Assembly (NCBI RefSeq): GCF_039621855.1
Contig: NZ_CP155071.1
Location: forward strand, 2,604,001-2,668,000
Reading direction: 5' to 3'
DNA: 64,000 nt
From: Erwinia sp. HDF1-3R
GTDB lineage: Bacteria; Pseudomonadota; Gammaproteobacteria; Enterobacterales; Enterobacteriaceae
Below are positions 49,182 through 58,345 of this stretch, in pieces; the stretch's first letter is position 1; every line of letters begins with the position of its first letter. A program made the position numbers and the translations under genes. The notes under the pieces are model-generated. The model was not told where the DNA came from, did no database searches, and was given only the letters and a program-made list of their open reading frames with translations.

Positions 49182-50387
49182 ATGTCGCCTCGTACGATGC
49201 AAAAATTCACCCTGATTCTTCTTAGCCTGGTCCTGCTGGCCCCGCTGGGTATCGATCTCTATTTACCCACCCTGCCTGATATTGCTCAGGGCCTGAACAC
49301 GCCGGTGAGTACCCTGCAGACCACCATTCCCCTCTTTTTACTGGTCATGGGCCTCGGGCAGATTGTCGCCGGGCCGCTGGTCGACAACTTTGGCCGAAAG
49401 CCGATTGCCCTGATCGGCCTGCTGCTTTACCTGCTTGGCAGCATTCTGGCTGCCACCGCCGCCGGCTGGCCGCAGTTTCTCACCGCCCGTGTCGTGCAGG
49501 GCTGCGCAGTTTGCTGTACGGCCGTGGTCGCGTTCAGCGGCGTGCGCGATCGCCTGGATGGCGATGATGCCGCCAAAGCCTATGGCTTTCTTAATGGGGC
49601 GCTGAATATTGTTCCGGCCCTGGCACCGATGCTTGGCGGCTTTCTGGCTGAATCTTTTGGCTGGCGCGCGCCCTTCTGGTTTTTAGCCTGCTATGCGCTG
49701 GCGGTGGGTGTGCTGGTGCTGTTCTTCCTGCCGGAGACCCGCCCCGCCGGCACGCTGCCGGTCAAGGGACTGCCGCTTAAGCAATACGCTCAGATCCTGC
49801 GTCAGCCGCGCTTCCTGGCCTTTGCCTTCGCTAATGCCGGTGCGCTGGGAATGGTGCTTACCTATGTTTCTCTCGCCCCTCAGGTGCTGATGAACGAGGG
49901 AAAACTTTCCGCGCTACAGTTCTCGGTGGCCTTTGGCGCTAATGGCTTCTGGATTATGCTGGTCAGCGTACTGGTCAATAAGATGATCCGCAAAGTGGGC
50001 CGCCCGGTCTGCCTGATGATCGGCAGCATGGCGATGGCACTCGGTGCACTTCTGCTGTTTGCCGGGGTCGCCCTTTTCCCCGCGGGTTGGCAAAGTCACT
50101 GGGCGCTGTATATGCTGCCGGTGGCCGTTGCGGTAGCCGGCCTGGCTTTCACCGTCGGACCGGCCACCAGCTACGCGCTGGAGCCTTATCGGCAGCAGGC
50201 TGGCGTTGCCTCTGCGCTGGCGGGGTTTATTCAAATGGCGGGCGGCGCGAGCGGTGGCCTGTTGGTGATGGCGCTACCGATTGCTGAGAAATCCGCCCTC
50301 GGCGTGATGATGCTGGCAGGGGCGGTGCTAATCGCACTGGCGTGGATCTACAGTAAAAAAGTGCGCGGTACGCTGACCGCGCTGTAA
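49182..50387 (+). CDS. Bcr/CflA-family MFS multidrug exporter
   Basis: A 12-helix major facilitator of the Bcr/CflA drug:H+ antiporter group, about 401 residues. The family motif APLGIDLYLPTLP in helix 1 has the acidic residue typical of drug/proton antiporters, and GPLVDNFGRKP is motif A. SGVRDRL and the loops fit the family. The start is uncertain: GTG 49161, ATG 49182 and ATG 49197 are all in frame with weak ribosome binding sites; 49182 is a compromise. Substrate cannot be read from the sequence. The 3' end is two bases from convergent dadX. Confidence 0.82.
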   Translation: MSPRTMQKFTLILLSLVLLAPLGIDLYLPTLPDIAQGLNTPVSTLQTTIPLFLLVMGLGQIVAGPLVDNFGRKPIALIGLLLYLLGSILAATAAGWPQFLTARVVQGCAVCCTAVVAFSGVRDRLDGDDAAKAYGFLNGALNIVPALAPMLGGFLAESFGWRAPFWFLACYALAVGVLVLFFLPETRPAGTLPVKGLPLKQYAQILRQPRFLAFAFANAGALGMVLTYVSLAPQVLMNEGKLSALQFSVAFGANGFWIMLVSVLVNKMIRKVGRPVCLMIGSMAMALGALLLFAGVALFPAGWQSHWALYMLPVAVAVAGLAFTVGPATSYALEPYRQQAGVASALAGFIQMAGGASGGLLVMALPIAEKSALGVMMLAGAVLIALAWIYSKKVRGTLTAL

Positions 50388-50389
50388 CT

Positions 50390-51460
50390 TCAGATAACCG
50401 TGACCGGCACGCGCGGCGCCAGTGCGCACATTAGCTCATAGCCCACCGTGCCGGCAGCGTAGGCCACCTCATCAATTTTAACGTTGTTACCCCACAGTTC
50501 CACCTGACTGCCTATCCCCGCCTGCGGGCAGGGCGTCAGGTCAAGGGTCAGCATATCCATTGAAATGGCCCCCACCGTGTGGGTCATCACGCCGTCAACC
50601 CATACCGGTGTCCCGCTCGGTGCATGACGCGGATAGCCGTCCGCATAGCCGCAGGCCACCACGCCGATACGCTGTTCTCCAGCCGCACGATAGCGGGCGC
50701 CATAGCCCACGCCGTCGCCACTTTTTAACGTCTGAATGCCTATGATCTTACTGCTCAGGGTCATCGCAGGCCGCAGGCCGCTGCTGGCTACGTCATGCCA
50801 CCGACCACTGGGAGAGGCGCCGTAAAGCACAATACCCGGTCGCACCCAGTTAAAGTGCGTTTCGGGATGCCAGAGCGTGGCGGCGGAGTTCGCCAGCGAG
50901 CGGGGGCAGTCCAGCCCTTCCGCTGCCGCATTGATACGCCGCATCGGTTCGACTATCCCCTCGCGACTTTCCGCTTCGGCAAAATGCGCCATCAGCGTCA
51001 GCTCACCGACATTTTGCAGCGCCCGCAGCGACTGCCACGTCTGGTTGACCTGGCCGGGCTGAAAGCCGAGCCGGTTCATGCCGCTATTCATCTTGAGGTA
51101 GATATCCAGCGGCGCTGACAGCCTAGCCTTCGCCAGCGCCTGAATCTGCCAGTTGCTGTGAATACTGGTGGTTAACCGGTAACGATCGAGGATCTCAAGC
51201 TCGCTGGCATGAAAGAACCCTTCCAGCAGCAGGATAGGTTTTTTCCAGCCGCGCTCGCGCAGCAGAATCGCCTCATTAAGATCCAACAGGGCAAATCCAT
51301 CTGTTTCGTTAAGACTTTCCCTAACGCGATCGATACCGTGTCCGTAAGCGTTGGCTTTCACCACCGACCAGAGACGGGAATGAGGGGCAGCCTGGCGGGC
51401 AACCGCCAGGTTATGTCGCAGCGCGCTGGTGTCGATAGCGGCGACAATCGGACGAGACAT
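50390..51460 (-). CDS. dadX: Catabolic alanine racemase DadX
   Basis: Pyridoxal-phosphate racemase converting L-alanine to D-alanine for catabolism by DadA. 356 residues, the E. coli length. Lys35 in SVVKANAYGHG binds PLP; the second-domain Tyr base lies in GVGYGARYRA. AGGAG precedes the ATG. Second gene of dadA-dadX, 29 bases after dadA. The 3' end nearly abuts the convergent exporter gene with no terminator between. Confidence 0.95.
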   Translation of the reverse strand: MSRPIVAAIDTSALRHNLAVARQAAPHSRLWSVVKANAYGHGIDRVRESLNETDGFALLDLNEAILLRERGWKKPILLLEGFFHASELEILDRYRLTTSIHSNWQIQALAKARLSAPLDIYLKMNSGMNRLGFQPGQVNQTWQSLRALQNVGELTLMAHFAEAESREGIVEPMRRINAAAEGLDCPRSLANSAATLWHPETHFNWVRPGIVLYGASPSGRWHDVASSGLRPAMTLSSKIIGIQTLKSGDGVGYGARYRAAGEQRIGVVACGYADGYPRHAPSGTPVWVDGVMTHTVGAISMDMLTLDLTPCPQAGIGSQVELWGNNVKIDEVAYAAGTVGYELMCALAPRVPVTVI

Positions 51461-51489
51461 AACTTCTCCTGAATCAGATACGATAACGA

Positions 51490-52788
51490 TCAGCGGCTGG
51501 CACCATGCAACGTCTGGCCAACGGTCGGGTAGAATCCTGGCAGATAACGCATTACCGACAGGTCATCAGCGGCAATGGCGGGTATCCTTCGCGAAATGAT
51601 ATCAGAAAGCAGCTGCCCCGAACCGCATGCCATTGTCCAACCGAGCGTTCCATGACCAGTATTGAGATAAAGATTGCTTAGCGGGGTTCGCCCCACAATT
51701 GGCGTCCCGTCAGGCGTCATGGGTCGCAGCCCGCTCCAGAATGACGCCTGGGCGATTTCCCCTCCGCCAGGAAAAAGGTCGCCGACCACCATTTCCAGCG
51801 TTTCACGTCGCGCCGGACGAAGGGACAGGTCATAACCGACAATTTCAGCCATCCCCCCAACGCGAATGCGGTTGTCGAAGCGGGTGACGGCCACCTTATA
51901 GCTTTCATCCAGTACGGTAGAGATGGGTGCGGCCTGCGGGTCCCTGACCGGAAGGGTCAGTGAGTACCCTTTAAGGGGATAAACCGGCACGCTGACCGTC
52001 TGTTCCAGCAGTCCTCTGGACCAGGCCCCCAGTGCCACAACGTACGCATCGGCCTCGACCGTTTCCGCGCCGCACTTCACGCCCGTAATCCGGTTCCCCT
52101 CCTGTAGCAGAGCATCGATCGGGGTGTTGAAACGAAAGGTCACGCCGGCAGCAGCGGCCATATCAGCCAGCCGCTGGGTGAAGAGCTGGCAGTCACCGGT
52201 TTCATCGTTGGGCAGACGCAGACCGCCGGTCAGTTTGTGCTGGCTGGCCGCGAGTGCAGGCTCGGCGTCGGTCAGTTGAGCCGCCTCAAGCAGTTGATAA
52301 GGCACGCCCGCTTCCCGCAGTACCGCAATATCTTTGGTGGCGCTTTCGAACTGCTGCGCGGTGCGAAACAGTTGCAGCGTACCGCCCTGCCTGCCCTCAT
52401 AGGCAATGCCCGTCTGCTGGCGCAGCGTTTTCAGGCAGTCGCGGCTGTACTCAGCGATGCGTACCATGCGGCTTTTGTTCTGCTGGTAGTGATCAAGATT
52501 ACAATTTTTAAGCATCTGCCACATCCAGGCCAGCTGGAAGCGGCTGCCGTCAGGACGAATTGCCAGCGGCGCGTGGCGCTGGAACATCCATTTGATCGCC
52601 TTTAACGGCACGCCCGGCGCGGCCCAGGGTGCCGCATAGCCGGGTGAAATCTGTCCGGCATTTGCCGCGCTGGTTTCCTGTGCCACGCCGGCCTGCCGAT
52701 CGATAATCGTAACCTCATGCCCGGCCTGTGCCAGATACCAGGCGCTGGCCACGCCAACCACACCGCCTCCCAGAATGACAACTCGCAT
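51490..52788 (-). CDS. dadA: D-amino acid dehydrogenase DadA
   Basis: Membrane-associated FAD/iron-sulfur dehydrogenase that deaminates D-alanine and other D-amino acids to keto acids, feeding electrons to the respiratory chain. 432 residues, as E. coli. N-terminal FAD motif [21 protein letters not shown] (residues 3-23) and the C-terminal [14 protein letters not shown]. First in dadAX, which in E. coli is induced by alanine through Lrp and CRP; I did not identify those sites here. Divergent from ycgB, 524 bases apart, where I see no other gene. Confidence 0.95.
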   Translation of the reverse strand: MRVVILGGGVVGVASAWYLAQAGHEVTIIDRQAGVAQETSAANAGQISPGYAAPWAAPGVPLKAIKWMFQRHAPLAIRPDGSRFQLAWMWQMLKNCNLDHYQQNKSRMVRIAEYSRDCLKTLRQQTGIAYEGRQGGTLQLFRTAQQFESATKDIAVLREAGVPYQLLEAAQLTDAEPALAASQHKLTGGLRLPNDETGDCQLFTQRLADMAAAAGVTFRFNTPIDALLQEGNRITGVKCGAETVEADAYVVALGAWSRGLLEQTVSVPVYPLKGYSLTLPVRDPQAAPISTVLDESYKVAVTRFDNRIRVGGMAEIVGYDLSLRPARRETLEMVVGDLFPGGGEIAQASFWSGLRPMTPDGTPIVGRTPLSNLYLNTGHGTLGWTMACGSGQLLSDIISRRIPAIAADDLSVMRYLPGFYPTVGQTLHGASR

Positions 52789-53312
52789 AACTCTCCACCG
52801 CCGTTTAAAAAAAAGAGGATTAAACTGCCTTCACGCGACTGCTGCGAACGATTACGCTACGTCACTTTATCTAACATTACGCTGACACATTTCACATCTT
52901 TTTTACTCTAAGCGGTAATAAAAAGAGTTAGCGCGATGAAATACGGAGTTTAATTCCGCAGGTTAGCTATTATCAGCAGCAAATTATCGAGGATTGGCGT
53001 TTTTTGCGCTTTCCCAGCAGAATATGATTTGCCCATAACATTCCCTTATAAACAGCATATAATTTCAGCTATTTCATCTGAACCTTTATTTACTGCTGCC
53101 TAAAAATGATATTTCATAATCCGCTCTATTTTGTCCTAAATAATTCATTTGGATTCGTCAGAAGGATCGCCGGGAGTGAACTATCATTGAGTTATTGGCT
53201 TGCGTTCCGGTTTTGCAGGAGTATATCTATGCTCTGGTAGCCGGGTGGAAAACGGATCTTTTGTCGCTACAGGTTGTAACGTCGAAAACCGGTTTTTTAA
53301 AAGGGGTACGCT

Positions 53313-54848
53313 ATGACGACTATCTTTGACGATCCGATTAAGGACAGCAAACGACTCAGTGATGGACCCGACTGGACTTTTGACCTGCTGGATGACTATC
53401 TGGCAGAGATTGACCGCGTAGCCAAACTCTATCGGCTCGAAACCTATCCACATCAAATTGAAGTGATCACCTCTGAGCAGATGATGGATGCCTATTCCAG
53501 CGTCGGCATGCCCATAAATTATGCTCACTGGTCATTCGGTAAAAAGTTTATTGAAACCGAACAGCGCTATAAACACGGCCAGCAGGGCCTGGCGTATGAA
53601 ATTGTTATCAATTCGAATCCCTGTATTGCCTATCTGATGGAGGAGAATACCATCACCATGCAGGCGCTGGTCATTGCCCATGCCTGCTACGGACACAACT
53701 CCTTCTTCAAAAATAACTACCTTTTCCGCAGCTGGACCGACGCCAGCTCCATTGTTGACTACCTGATTTTTGCCCGAAACTATATCAGCCAGTGTGAAGA
53801 GCGCCACGGCGTGGAAGAAGTCGAGAAGCTCCTTGATTCCTGTCATGCCCTGATGAACTACGGCGTTGACCGCTACAAGCGCCCGCAAAAAATCTCCCTG
53901 CAGGAGGAGACGGCAAGACAGCAAAGCCGCGAGGAGTATCTGCAAAGTCAGGTTAATATGCTGTGGCGCACCCTGCCGCGTCGCGAGCGGGAAGAATCCC
54001 AGCAGGCGGCAACTCGCTACCCCTCCGAGCCGCAGGAAAATCTGCTCTACTTTATGGAGAAAAATGCCCCCCTGCTGGAGTCATGGCAGCGCGAGGTGCT
54101 GCGTATCGTGCGTAAAGTCAGCCAGTATTTCTACCCGCAGAAGCAGACTCAGGTGATGAATGAGGGCTGGGCAACGTTTTGGCACTACACCATCCTTAAC
54201 CATCTTTACGATGAAGGTAAGGTATCAGAACGCTTCATGCTGGAGTTTTTGCATAGCCATACCAACGTCATTTACCAGCCCCCCTACAACAGCCAGTGGT
54301 ATAACGGCATTAACCCCTACGCGCTGGGGTTCGCAATGTTCCAGGATATTAAGCGTATCTGTCAGGAGCCAACGGAGGAAGATCGCTACTGGTTCCCGGA
54401 TATTGCCGGCAGCGACTGGCTGGAAACCCTGCATTTTGCCATGCGTGAATTTAAAGACGAGAGTTTTATCAGCCAGTTCCTGTCACCGAAGGTGATGCGC
54501 GACTTCCGTTTGTTCACGGTAATGGATGACGATCGTAACAATTTCCTGGAGATCGCCGCCATTCATGATGAAGCGGGTTATCGGGCCATTCGTCAGCAGC
54601 TGTCAGCACAGTATAATCTGAGTAATCTGGAGCCGAATATTCAGGTGTATGACGTTAACCTGCGCGGCGACCGCTCCCTGACGCTGCGCTATGTGCCGCA
54701 CAGCCGCGCGCCGCTGGATAAAAGCCGTCGCGAGGTGCTTAAGCACGTGCACCGTCTTTGGGGCTTTGATATTCATCTCGAGCAGCAGAACGACGACGGC
54801 AGCACTGAAATTCTCGATCGCTGCCCGCCGCGCACTTCCCCGCTTTAA
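53313..54848 (+). CDS. ycgB: SpoVR-family protein YcgB
   Basis: A 511-residue cytoplasmic protein of the SpoVR family, homologous to the Bacillus spore-cortex factor; in E. coli it acts with YeaG and YeaH in a starvation response. The family core YAHWSFGKKF (about 71-80), HACYGHNSFFKNNYLFR and NEGWATFWHYTILNHLYDEG (about 283-302) are present, with the His/Glu pattern resembling a metal site. AAGGGG precedes the ATG. A palindrome AAAACCGGTTTT (53286-53297) lies in the leader. Confidence 0.95.
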   Translation: MTTIFDDPIKDSKRLSDGPDWTFDLLDDYLAEIDRVAKLYRLETYPHQIEVITSEQMMDAYSSVGMPINYAHWSFGKKFIETEQRYKHGQQGLAYEIVINSNPCIAYLMEENTITMQALVIAHACYGHNSFFKNNYLFRSWTDASSIVDYLIFARNYISQCEERHGVEEVEKLLDSCHALMNYGVDRYKRPQKISLQEETARQQSREEYLQSQVNMLWRTLPRREREESQQAATRYPSEPQENLLYFMEKNAPLLESWQREVLRIVRKVSQYFYPQKQTQVMNEGWATFWHYTILNHLYDEGKVSERFMLEFLHSHTNVIYQPPYNSQWYNGINPYALGFAMFQDIKRICQEPTEEDRYWFPDIAGSDWLETLHFAMREFKDESFISQFLSPKVMRDFRLFTVMDDDRNNFLEIAAIHDEAGYRAIRQQLSAQYNLSNLEPNIQVYDVNLRGDRSLTLRYVPHSRAPLDKSRREVLKHVHRLWGFDIHLEQQNDDGSTEILDRCPPRTSPL

Positions 54849-54861
54849 CCTCGTTAAAACA

Positions 54862-54894
54862 TAAAAAAAGCGGAGTCAGTCATCTGACTCCGCT
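54862..54894 (-). terminator. Rho-independent terminator of fadR
   Basis: AGCGGAGTCAG and CTGACTCCGCT form an 11-bp perfect stem around TCAT, with the seven-base T-run on the minus strand, so it terminates fadR. Confidence 0.9.
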
Positions 54895-54946
54895 GCGGAT
54901 CGCCCTGAGGGTGAACGATTGCGTAAAGAGGCTTATCTGCCTCTGA

Positions 54947-55666
54947 TTACCGACGCTGTGGGGGGAGATCCGTCGGCATGCTGGTCTGCATGTTATGCCA
55001 AATCTCACCGCTGCGGCGGCCATAGTCGCGCACGGTATCCACAATAATATCGTACTGCTGCTGCTGGCAGATAACGTTCAGCTTCTGGTAGAAATCCTGG
55101 GCCAGCTTACGCGCTTCAGGATTAGAAAAATAGTGACGCCCGACGCGGGTATACAGCCCTTTCAGACCGTTCAGGATCAACCCATAGATAGGATTGCCAG
55201 AGGCGAAGGCCAGACCACGGAAGATGCTGTAATCAAGATCGGTATAGGCTTCGGCTCTATCATCCACGCCCCTGGCCGTTTCCAGCACCTCCAGAGCTTT
55301 ATCCGGATAGGTACGAATCGCGCGAAGAATAAATATCGAGGAGATATTGGTACGCACCGCCAGCAGGTTATCTATCAGCTGTGGAACGCTGTCGTGATCC
55401 AGACGTGCCAGCGTTTCAAGAATGCTTAAGCCGGACGTTTCCCAGAAATTGTTCACCCGGGTCGGTTTGCCATGCTGAATGGTCAGCCAACCATCGCGGG
55501 CAAGTCGCTGTAACACTTCCCGTAATGTCGTACGGGTGACGCCAATCAGTTCCGAAAGCTCTCTTTCCGCCGGCAGAATTGAGCCAGGCGGAAAGCGACT
55601 ATTCCAGATGCTTTCAATAATATATTCTTCAGCGAAACCGGCAGGGCTCTGCGCCTTAATGACCAT
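54947..55666 (-). CDS. fadR: Fatty acid metabolism regulator FadR
   Basis: GntR-family regulator that represses fatty-acid degradation and activates fabA/fabB; long-chain acyl-CoA releases it from DNA. 239 residues: N-terminal winged helix (about 1-75, with recognition helix [14 protein letters not shown]) and the C-terminal all-helical acyl-CoA-binding domain (80-239). The same window carries the end of fadD, a FadR target, at its far end. Divergent from dsbB; the E. coli neighbour nhaB is absent. Confidence 0.96.
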   Translation of the reverse strand: MVIKAQSPAGFAEEYIIESIWNSRFPPGSILPAERELSELIGVTRTTLREVLQRLARDGWLTIQHGKPTRVNNFWETSGLSILETLARLDHDSVPQLIDNLLAVRTNISSIFILRAIRTYPDKALEVLETARGVDDRAEAYTDLDYSIFRGLAFASGNPIYGLILNGLKGLYTRVGRHYFSNPEARKLAQDFYQKLNVICQQQQYDIIVDTVRDYGRRSGEIWHNMQTSMPTDLPPQRR

Positions 55667-55919
55667 AGCGTTTTGTTTCCATTGCGTTCATGACTGCAAA
55701 ATTGTGCTCATCATACCAGATGCTCCCGGCATCACATAGACGGGCAGGCTGCGAAAACGCTGAGGCGCTAACAAAACATAAAAAAAGTTGCGGGCAGGTC
55801 ACTCCCACTTTCGCACCTCTGTAATCAGCAGGCTCTGAAAGCTCTGAGATAGCACTCTCCGGAAAGAATTAGTCCCACTCAGGTCAATTTCTCGGTGAAA
55901 TTCTACGCTAACATGCTGG

Positions 55920-55953
55920 TGAACCGGCGCTTTTGGTTTACACTGCCGGTTCA
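55920..55953. repeat. Inverted repeat upstream of dsbB
   Basis: TGAACCGGC (55920-55928) and GCCGGTTCA (55945-55953) are perfectly complementary over 9 bp with a 16-nt loop, ending 22 bases before the dsbB start. Could be an operator or leader hairpin. No other feature stands out in the 309-base gap between fadR and dsbB. Confidence 0.5.
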
Positions 55954-55975
55954 ACACCTATTACATGGATTGACT

Positions 55976-56506
55976 ATGTTGAGATATTTGAATAGCTGCT
56001 CCCGCGGGCGCGGCGCCTGGCTTTTGATGGCCTTTATTGCTTTTGCTCTGGAAATGGTCGCACTCTATTTTCAGCACGTCATGATGCTGAAACCGTGCGT
56101 TATGTGCATTTATGAACGCTGCGCCCTTTTCGGGATAATGGCGGCAGGACTTGTCGGCGCCATCGCGCCAGCAACGCCGCTGCGTCTGGCAGCGATCGCT
56201 ATCTGGATTTACAGCGCCTGGGAGGGCGTCCGTCTGGCCTGGGAACATACGATGATTCAGCTTCATCCCAATCCGTTTGTGACCTGTGATTTTGCCGCCC
56301 GCTTTCCACAGTGGCTGCCGCTGGACAAAATCCTGCCCTCCGTTTTTGTGGCCAGCGGTGACTGTTCGCAGAATCAGTGGGCCCTGCTTACGCTTGGGAT
56401 GCCGCAGTGGCTGATTGGGATTTTTGCGGCCTTTCTGCTGGTCGGTATTCTCGTGCTGGTGGGTCAGCCGTTAAAACCGAAAAGACGGGATCTGTTTTCT
56501 CGCTAG
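55976..56506 (+). CDS. dsbB: Disulfide bond formation protein DsbB
   Basis: Inner membrane oxidoreductase that reoxidises DsbA and passes electrons to quinones. 176 residues, as in E. coli; four transmembrane helices. Active Cys pairs: CVMC (residues 41-44) in the first periplasmic loop, and the TCDF/GDCS cysteines (about 104 and 130) in the second. ATG 55976 aligns with E. coli; a frame to 55895 is not supported. A strong terminator follows, so it is monocistronic. Confidence 0.95.
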   Translation: MLRYLNSCSRGRGAWLLMAFIAFALEMVALYFQHVMMLKPCVMCIYERCALFGIMAAGLVGAIAPATPLRLAAIAIWIYSAWEGVRLAWEHTMIQLHPNPFVTCDFAARFPQWLPLDKILPSVFVASGDCSQNQWALLTLGMPQWLIGIFAAFLLVGILVLVGQPLKPKRRDLFSR

Positions 56507-56520
56507 CTCTGCCGCTACTC

Positions 56521-56544
56521 AACCCACCGCCGGTGGGTTTTTTT
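56521..56544 (+). terminator. Rho-independent terminator of dsbB
   Basis: AACCCACCG and CGGTGGGTT flank a central C, giving a 7-bp stem with a short loop followed by TTTTTTT. Confidence 0.88.
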
Positions 56545-56641
56545 ATCACCTGTTGACCTCCCGCCCTGGCAGAGACCAGGGTTGAAGGACTGTCTTACGG
56601 CGACTACGCTTAGATGACACGTCTGATCGAAGAGGAATATT

Positions 56642-56812
56642 ATGAAAAACATCGCGTTAATGCTGGTTCTGTCCTTCTCTGCCGCCGCGCTTTCCGGCTG
56701 TGCGTGGTGGGGAGGAGAAAATACCCACAGTGCCCCACCGGCTCCACCCAGCGGCCAGCAGCCACCCGGCGCGCCAGGCGGCAGCGGCCCGGTCGGTCAG
56801 CCTCAGTCCTGA
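56642..56812 (+). CDS. Small Pro/Gly-rich lipoprotein, 56 residues
   Basis: An unannotated-looking short gene. AGAGGAA before ATG 56642 is a good ribosome binding site. The product has a signal peptide (MKNIALMLVLSFSAAA) ending in the lipobox LSGC, with the lipidated Cys at residue 20, followed by AWWGGEN and then a tail of Pro, Gly, Ser and Gln (PPAPPSGQQPPGAPGG). No aspartate follows the Cys, so sorting to the outer membrane is expected. No match that I recognise. It is followed by a strong inverted repeat and a convergent gene. A longer frame in another phase (56614-57030) is a shadow. Confidence 0.65.
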   Translation: MKNIALMLVLSFSAAALSGCAWWGGENTHSAPPAPPSGQQPPGAPGGSGPVGQPQS

Positions 56813-56831
56813 CAGAAACGGTACCCTTGCC

Positions 56832-56859
56832 AACGCCAGCGGGTGATTCCGCTGGCGTT
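56832..56859. terminator. Hairpin between the small lipoprotein gene and the dehydratase gene
   Basis: AACGCCAGCGG and CCGCTGGCGTT form an 11-bp perfect stem around GTGATT. T-runs are short on both sides; it lies between convergent genes and probably serves as a shared 3' end. Confidence 0.6.
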
Positions 56860-56872
56860 ATCCCTGCAGGTA

Positions 56873-57763
56873 TCAGGAACCCATGCTTTTATGCACGATC
56901 CCCAGCACGCTGCTTAAATCCTCCAGAGCAACCTGACCGGATGCAGAGGCTTCACCGACCATGGCGAACGTCAGCGCCGATCCGGTCAGCTCTCCGCTCA
57001 TCCGCGTCAGTACACCCAGGTCGCCCATAGACATCGTCAGAACCGGACGCTGGGCGTAATGCTGATGCATCTCCCAGGTTGCCGTTAGCAGCGTCAGGAC
57101 ATCTCCCGGGTCGGCAGGCATCGCAGCCAGCTTGAGGATATCCGCCCCGCGCGCCTGCTGTTCGCGCAGCCGTGAGACGATCTCCTCTTTCGCCGGAGTG
57201 GACTTTAGCTCATGGTTAGACAATATCACCTTAACCCCCCGCTCGTGAGCCAGGGCGATTAGCGGATCGGTTTTTGTCCGATCGCGATACATTTCAACGT
57301 CAATCAGGTCAGCAGTGCCTTCGGCCAGCAGCTGTTGATACAGCTGTACGTACTGCTCGTCGCTGACCGCTTTTTTGCCGCCTTCGTCCTGGGTACGAAA
57401 CGTCAGCAGCAGCAGCTTATTCCCGAGCCGGTCGCGTACCTGGTGCGTTAGCGCGGCCATGGCGTTCGCATCCAGTGCGTTCTCCAGCATATCCAGACGG
57501 AGTTCCAGCACGTGAAAATCCTGGCTGGATGCGACTTTATCGACAAAGGTCAGAACATCCGCCGGGTGGCTGGCAGTGGTCGGCACGATAACTTTCGGAC
57601 TGCCCTGTCCGATGGTGATGTCACGGAGCGTGAGCTGTGGCGGCTTATCTTTCGCAGCAGGCAATGGCTGCCCGGTGGGCTGACTCCGGGCCGCAGAGGG
57701 CGTTATCAGGGATAGGGCGAGCATGGCACCGCTGGCGCCGAGGAATTCTCTGCGTTGAATCAC
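56873..57763 (-). CDS. Exported type I 3-dehydroquinate dehydratase (AroD/QuiB-like) with Tat signal
   Basis: Schiff-base-forming dehydratase that converts 3-dehydroquinate to 3-dehydroshikimate. 296 residues, about 44 longer than cytosolic E. coli AroD. The extra N-terminus is a twin-arginine-type signal (RREFLG at residues 4-9, hydrophobic core ~10-21, AARS cleavage region ~24-27). The catalytic set is intact: Glu157 (LIDVEMY), His184 (SNHELKSTP), Schiff-base Lys211 (ILKLAAMP) and Arg254 (LTRMSGE), plus Gln277. So the enzyme is probably active in the periplasm, more likely in quinate use (like QuiB) than in the shikimate pathway. No quinate dehydrogenase gene is nearby. Confidence 0.85.
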   Translation of the reverse strand: MIQRREFLGASGAMLALSLITPSAARSQPTGQPLPAAKDKPPQLTLRDITIGQGSPKVIVPTTASHPADVLTFVDKVASSQDFHVLELRLDMLENALDANAMAALTHQVRDRLGNKLLLLTFRTQDEGGKKAVSDEQYVQLYQQLLAEGTADLIDVEMYRDRTKTDPLIALAHERGVKVILSNHELKSTPAKEEIVSRLREQQARGADILKLAAMPADPGDVLTLLTATWEMHQHYAQRPVLTMSMGDLGVLTRMSGELTGSALTFAMVGEASASGQVALEDLSSVLGIVHKSMGS

Positions 57764-57838
57764 GTAACTTATCCTTTTTACCTGTAAAACATAAGGATAA
57801 GCATAGCAAAGATTCGGAGCGGCTGACGGCGGGCGGCT

Positions 57839-58282
57839 TCAGCCCCTGCCCGGTTTATTGATGATATGATCTTCCCAGTCTGTCACTTCGCTCTCCCTGA
57901 CCGCGATATGCCGCACGGAGATGCGCCCGGCGTGCATCGCCGCTTTGGACCCCGTACGCAGGGGATGCCAGACAGGAAGATTTTTCCCTTCTGCCAGTAC
58001 ACGATAGGCACAGCTGGGCGGCAGCCACGAAAAAGTGGGCAGATTATCCCGCGTCAGTTTGATGCAATCCTCTTCATATTCGAAGCGGCGCTCGTAATTG
58101 CGACACTGGCAGGTTTTGATGTTCAACTGGTTGCAGGCAACGTTAGTGAAGTAAATCTCATCGGTGTCGGCGTCCTGCAGCTTATTCAGACAGCACTGAC
58201 CGCATCCATCACAGAGGGATTCCCACTCTTCATCGCTCATTTGTTCCAGCGTTTTACGCTGCCAGAAAGGGGTGTCAGTCAT
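57839..58282 (-). CDS. ycgN: UPF0260 cysteine-cluster protein YcgN
   Basis: A 147-residue cytoplasmic protein of UPF0260, metal binding predicted, function unknown. The CxxCxxCC motif lies in [14 protein letters not shown] (about 23-36), with further Cys in [17 protein letters not shown] and CAYRV. Length and sequence match E. coli YcgN. Lies 63 bases after ycgM in the same direction. Confidence 0.93.
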   Translation of the reverse strand: MTDTPFWQRKTLEQMSDEEWESLCDGCGQCCLNKLQDADTDEIYFTNVACNQLNIKTCQCRNYERRFEYEEDCIKLTRDNLPTFSWLPPSCAYRVLAEGKNLPVWHPLRTGSKAAMHAGRISVRHIAVRESEVTDWEDHIINKPGRG

Positions 58283-58345
58283 CGTGGTATCCGTTTAAGT
58301 AAAAAGCCCGCACCTTATAAACAGTTCGGGCTTCAGTTGCAAGCC

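Noticed and set aside
53286-53297. AAAACCGGTTTT palindrome as a regulator site for ycgB
   Set aside because: Short AT-flanked palindrome without a known consensus; too likely by chance to report as a site.
56614-57030. 138-codon frame overlapping the small lipoprotein gene and the dehydratase
   Set aside because: It is in a different phase from the lipoprotein with the good ribosome binding site, and runs antisense into the dehydratase.
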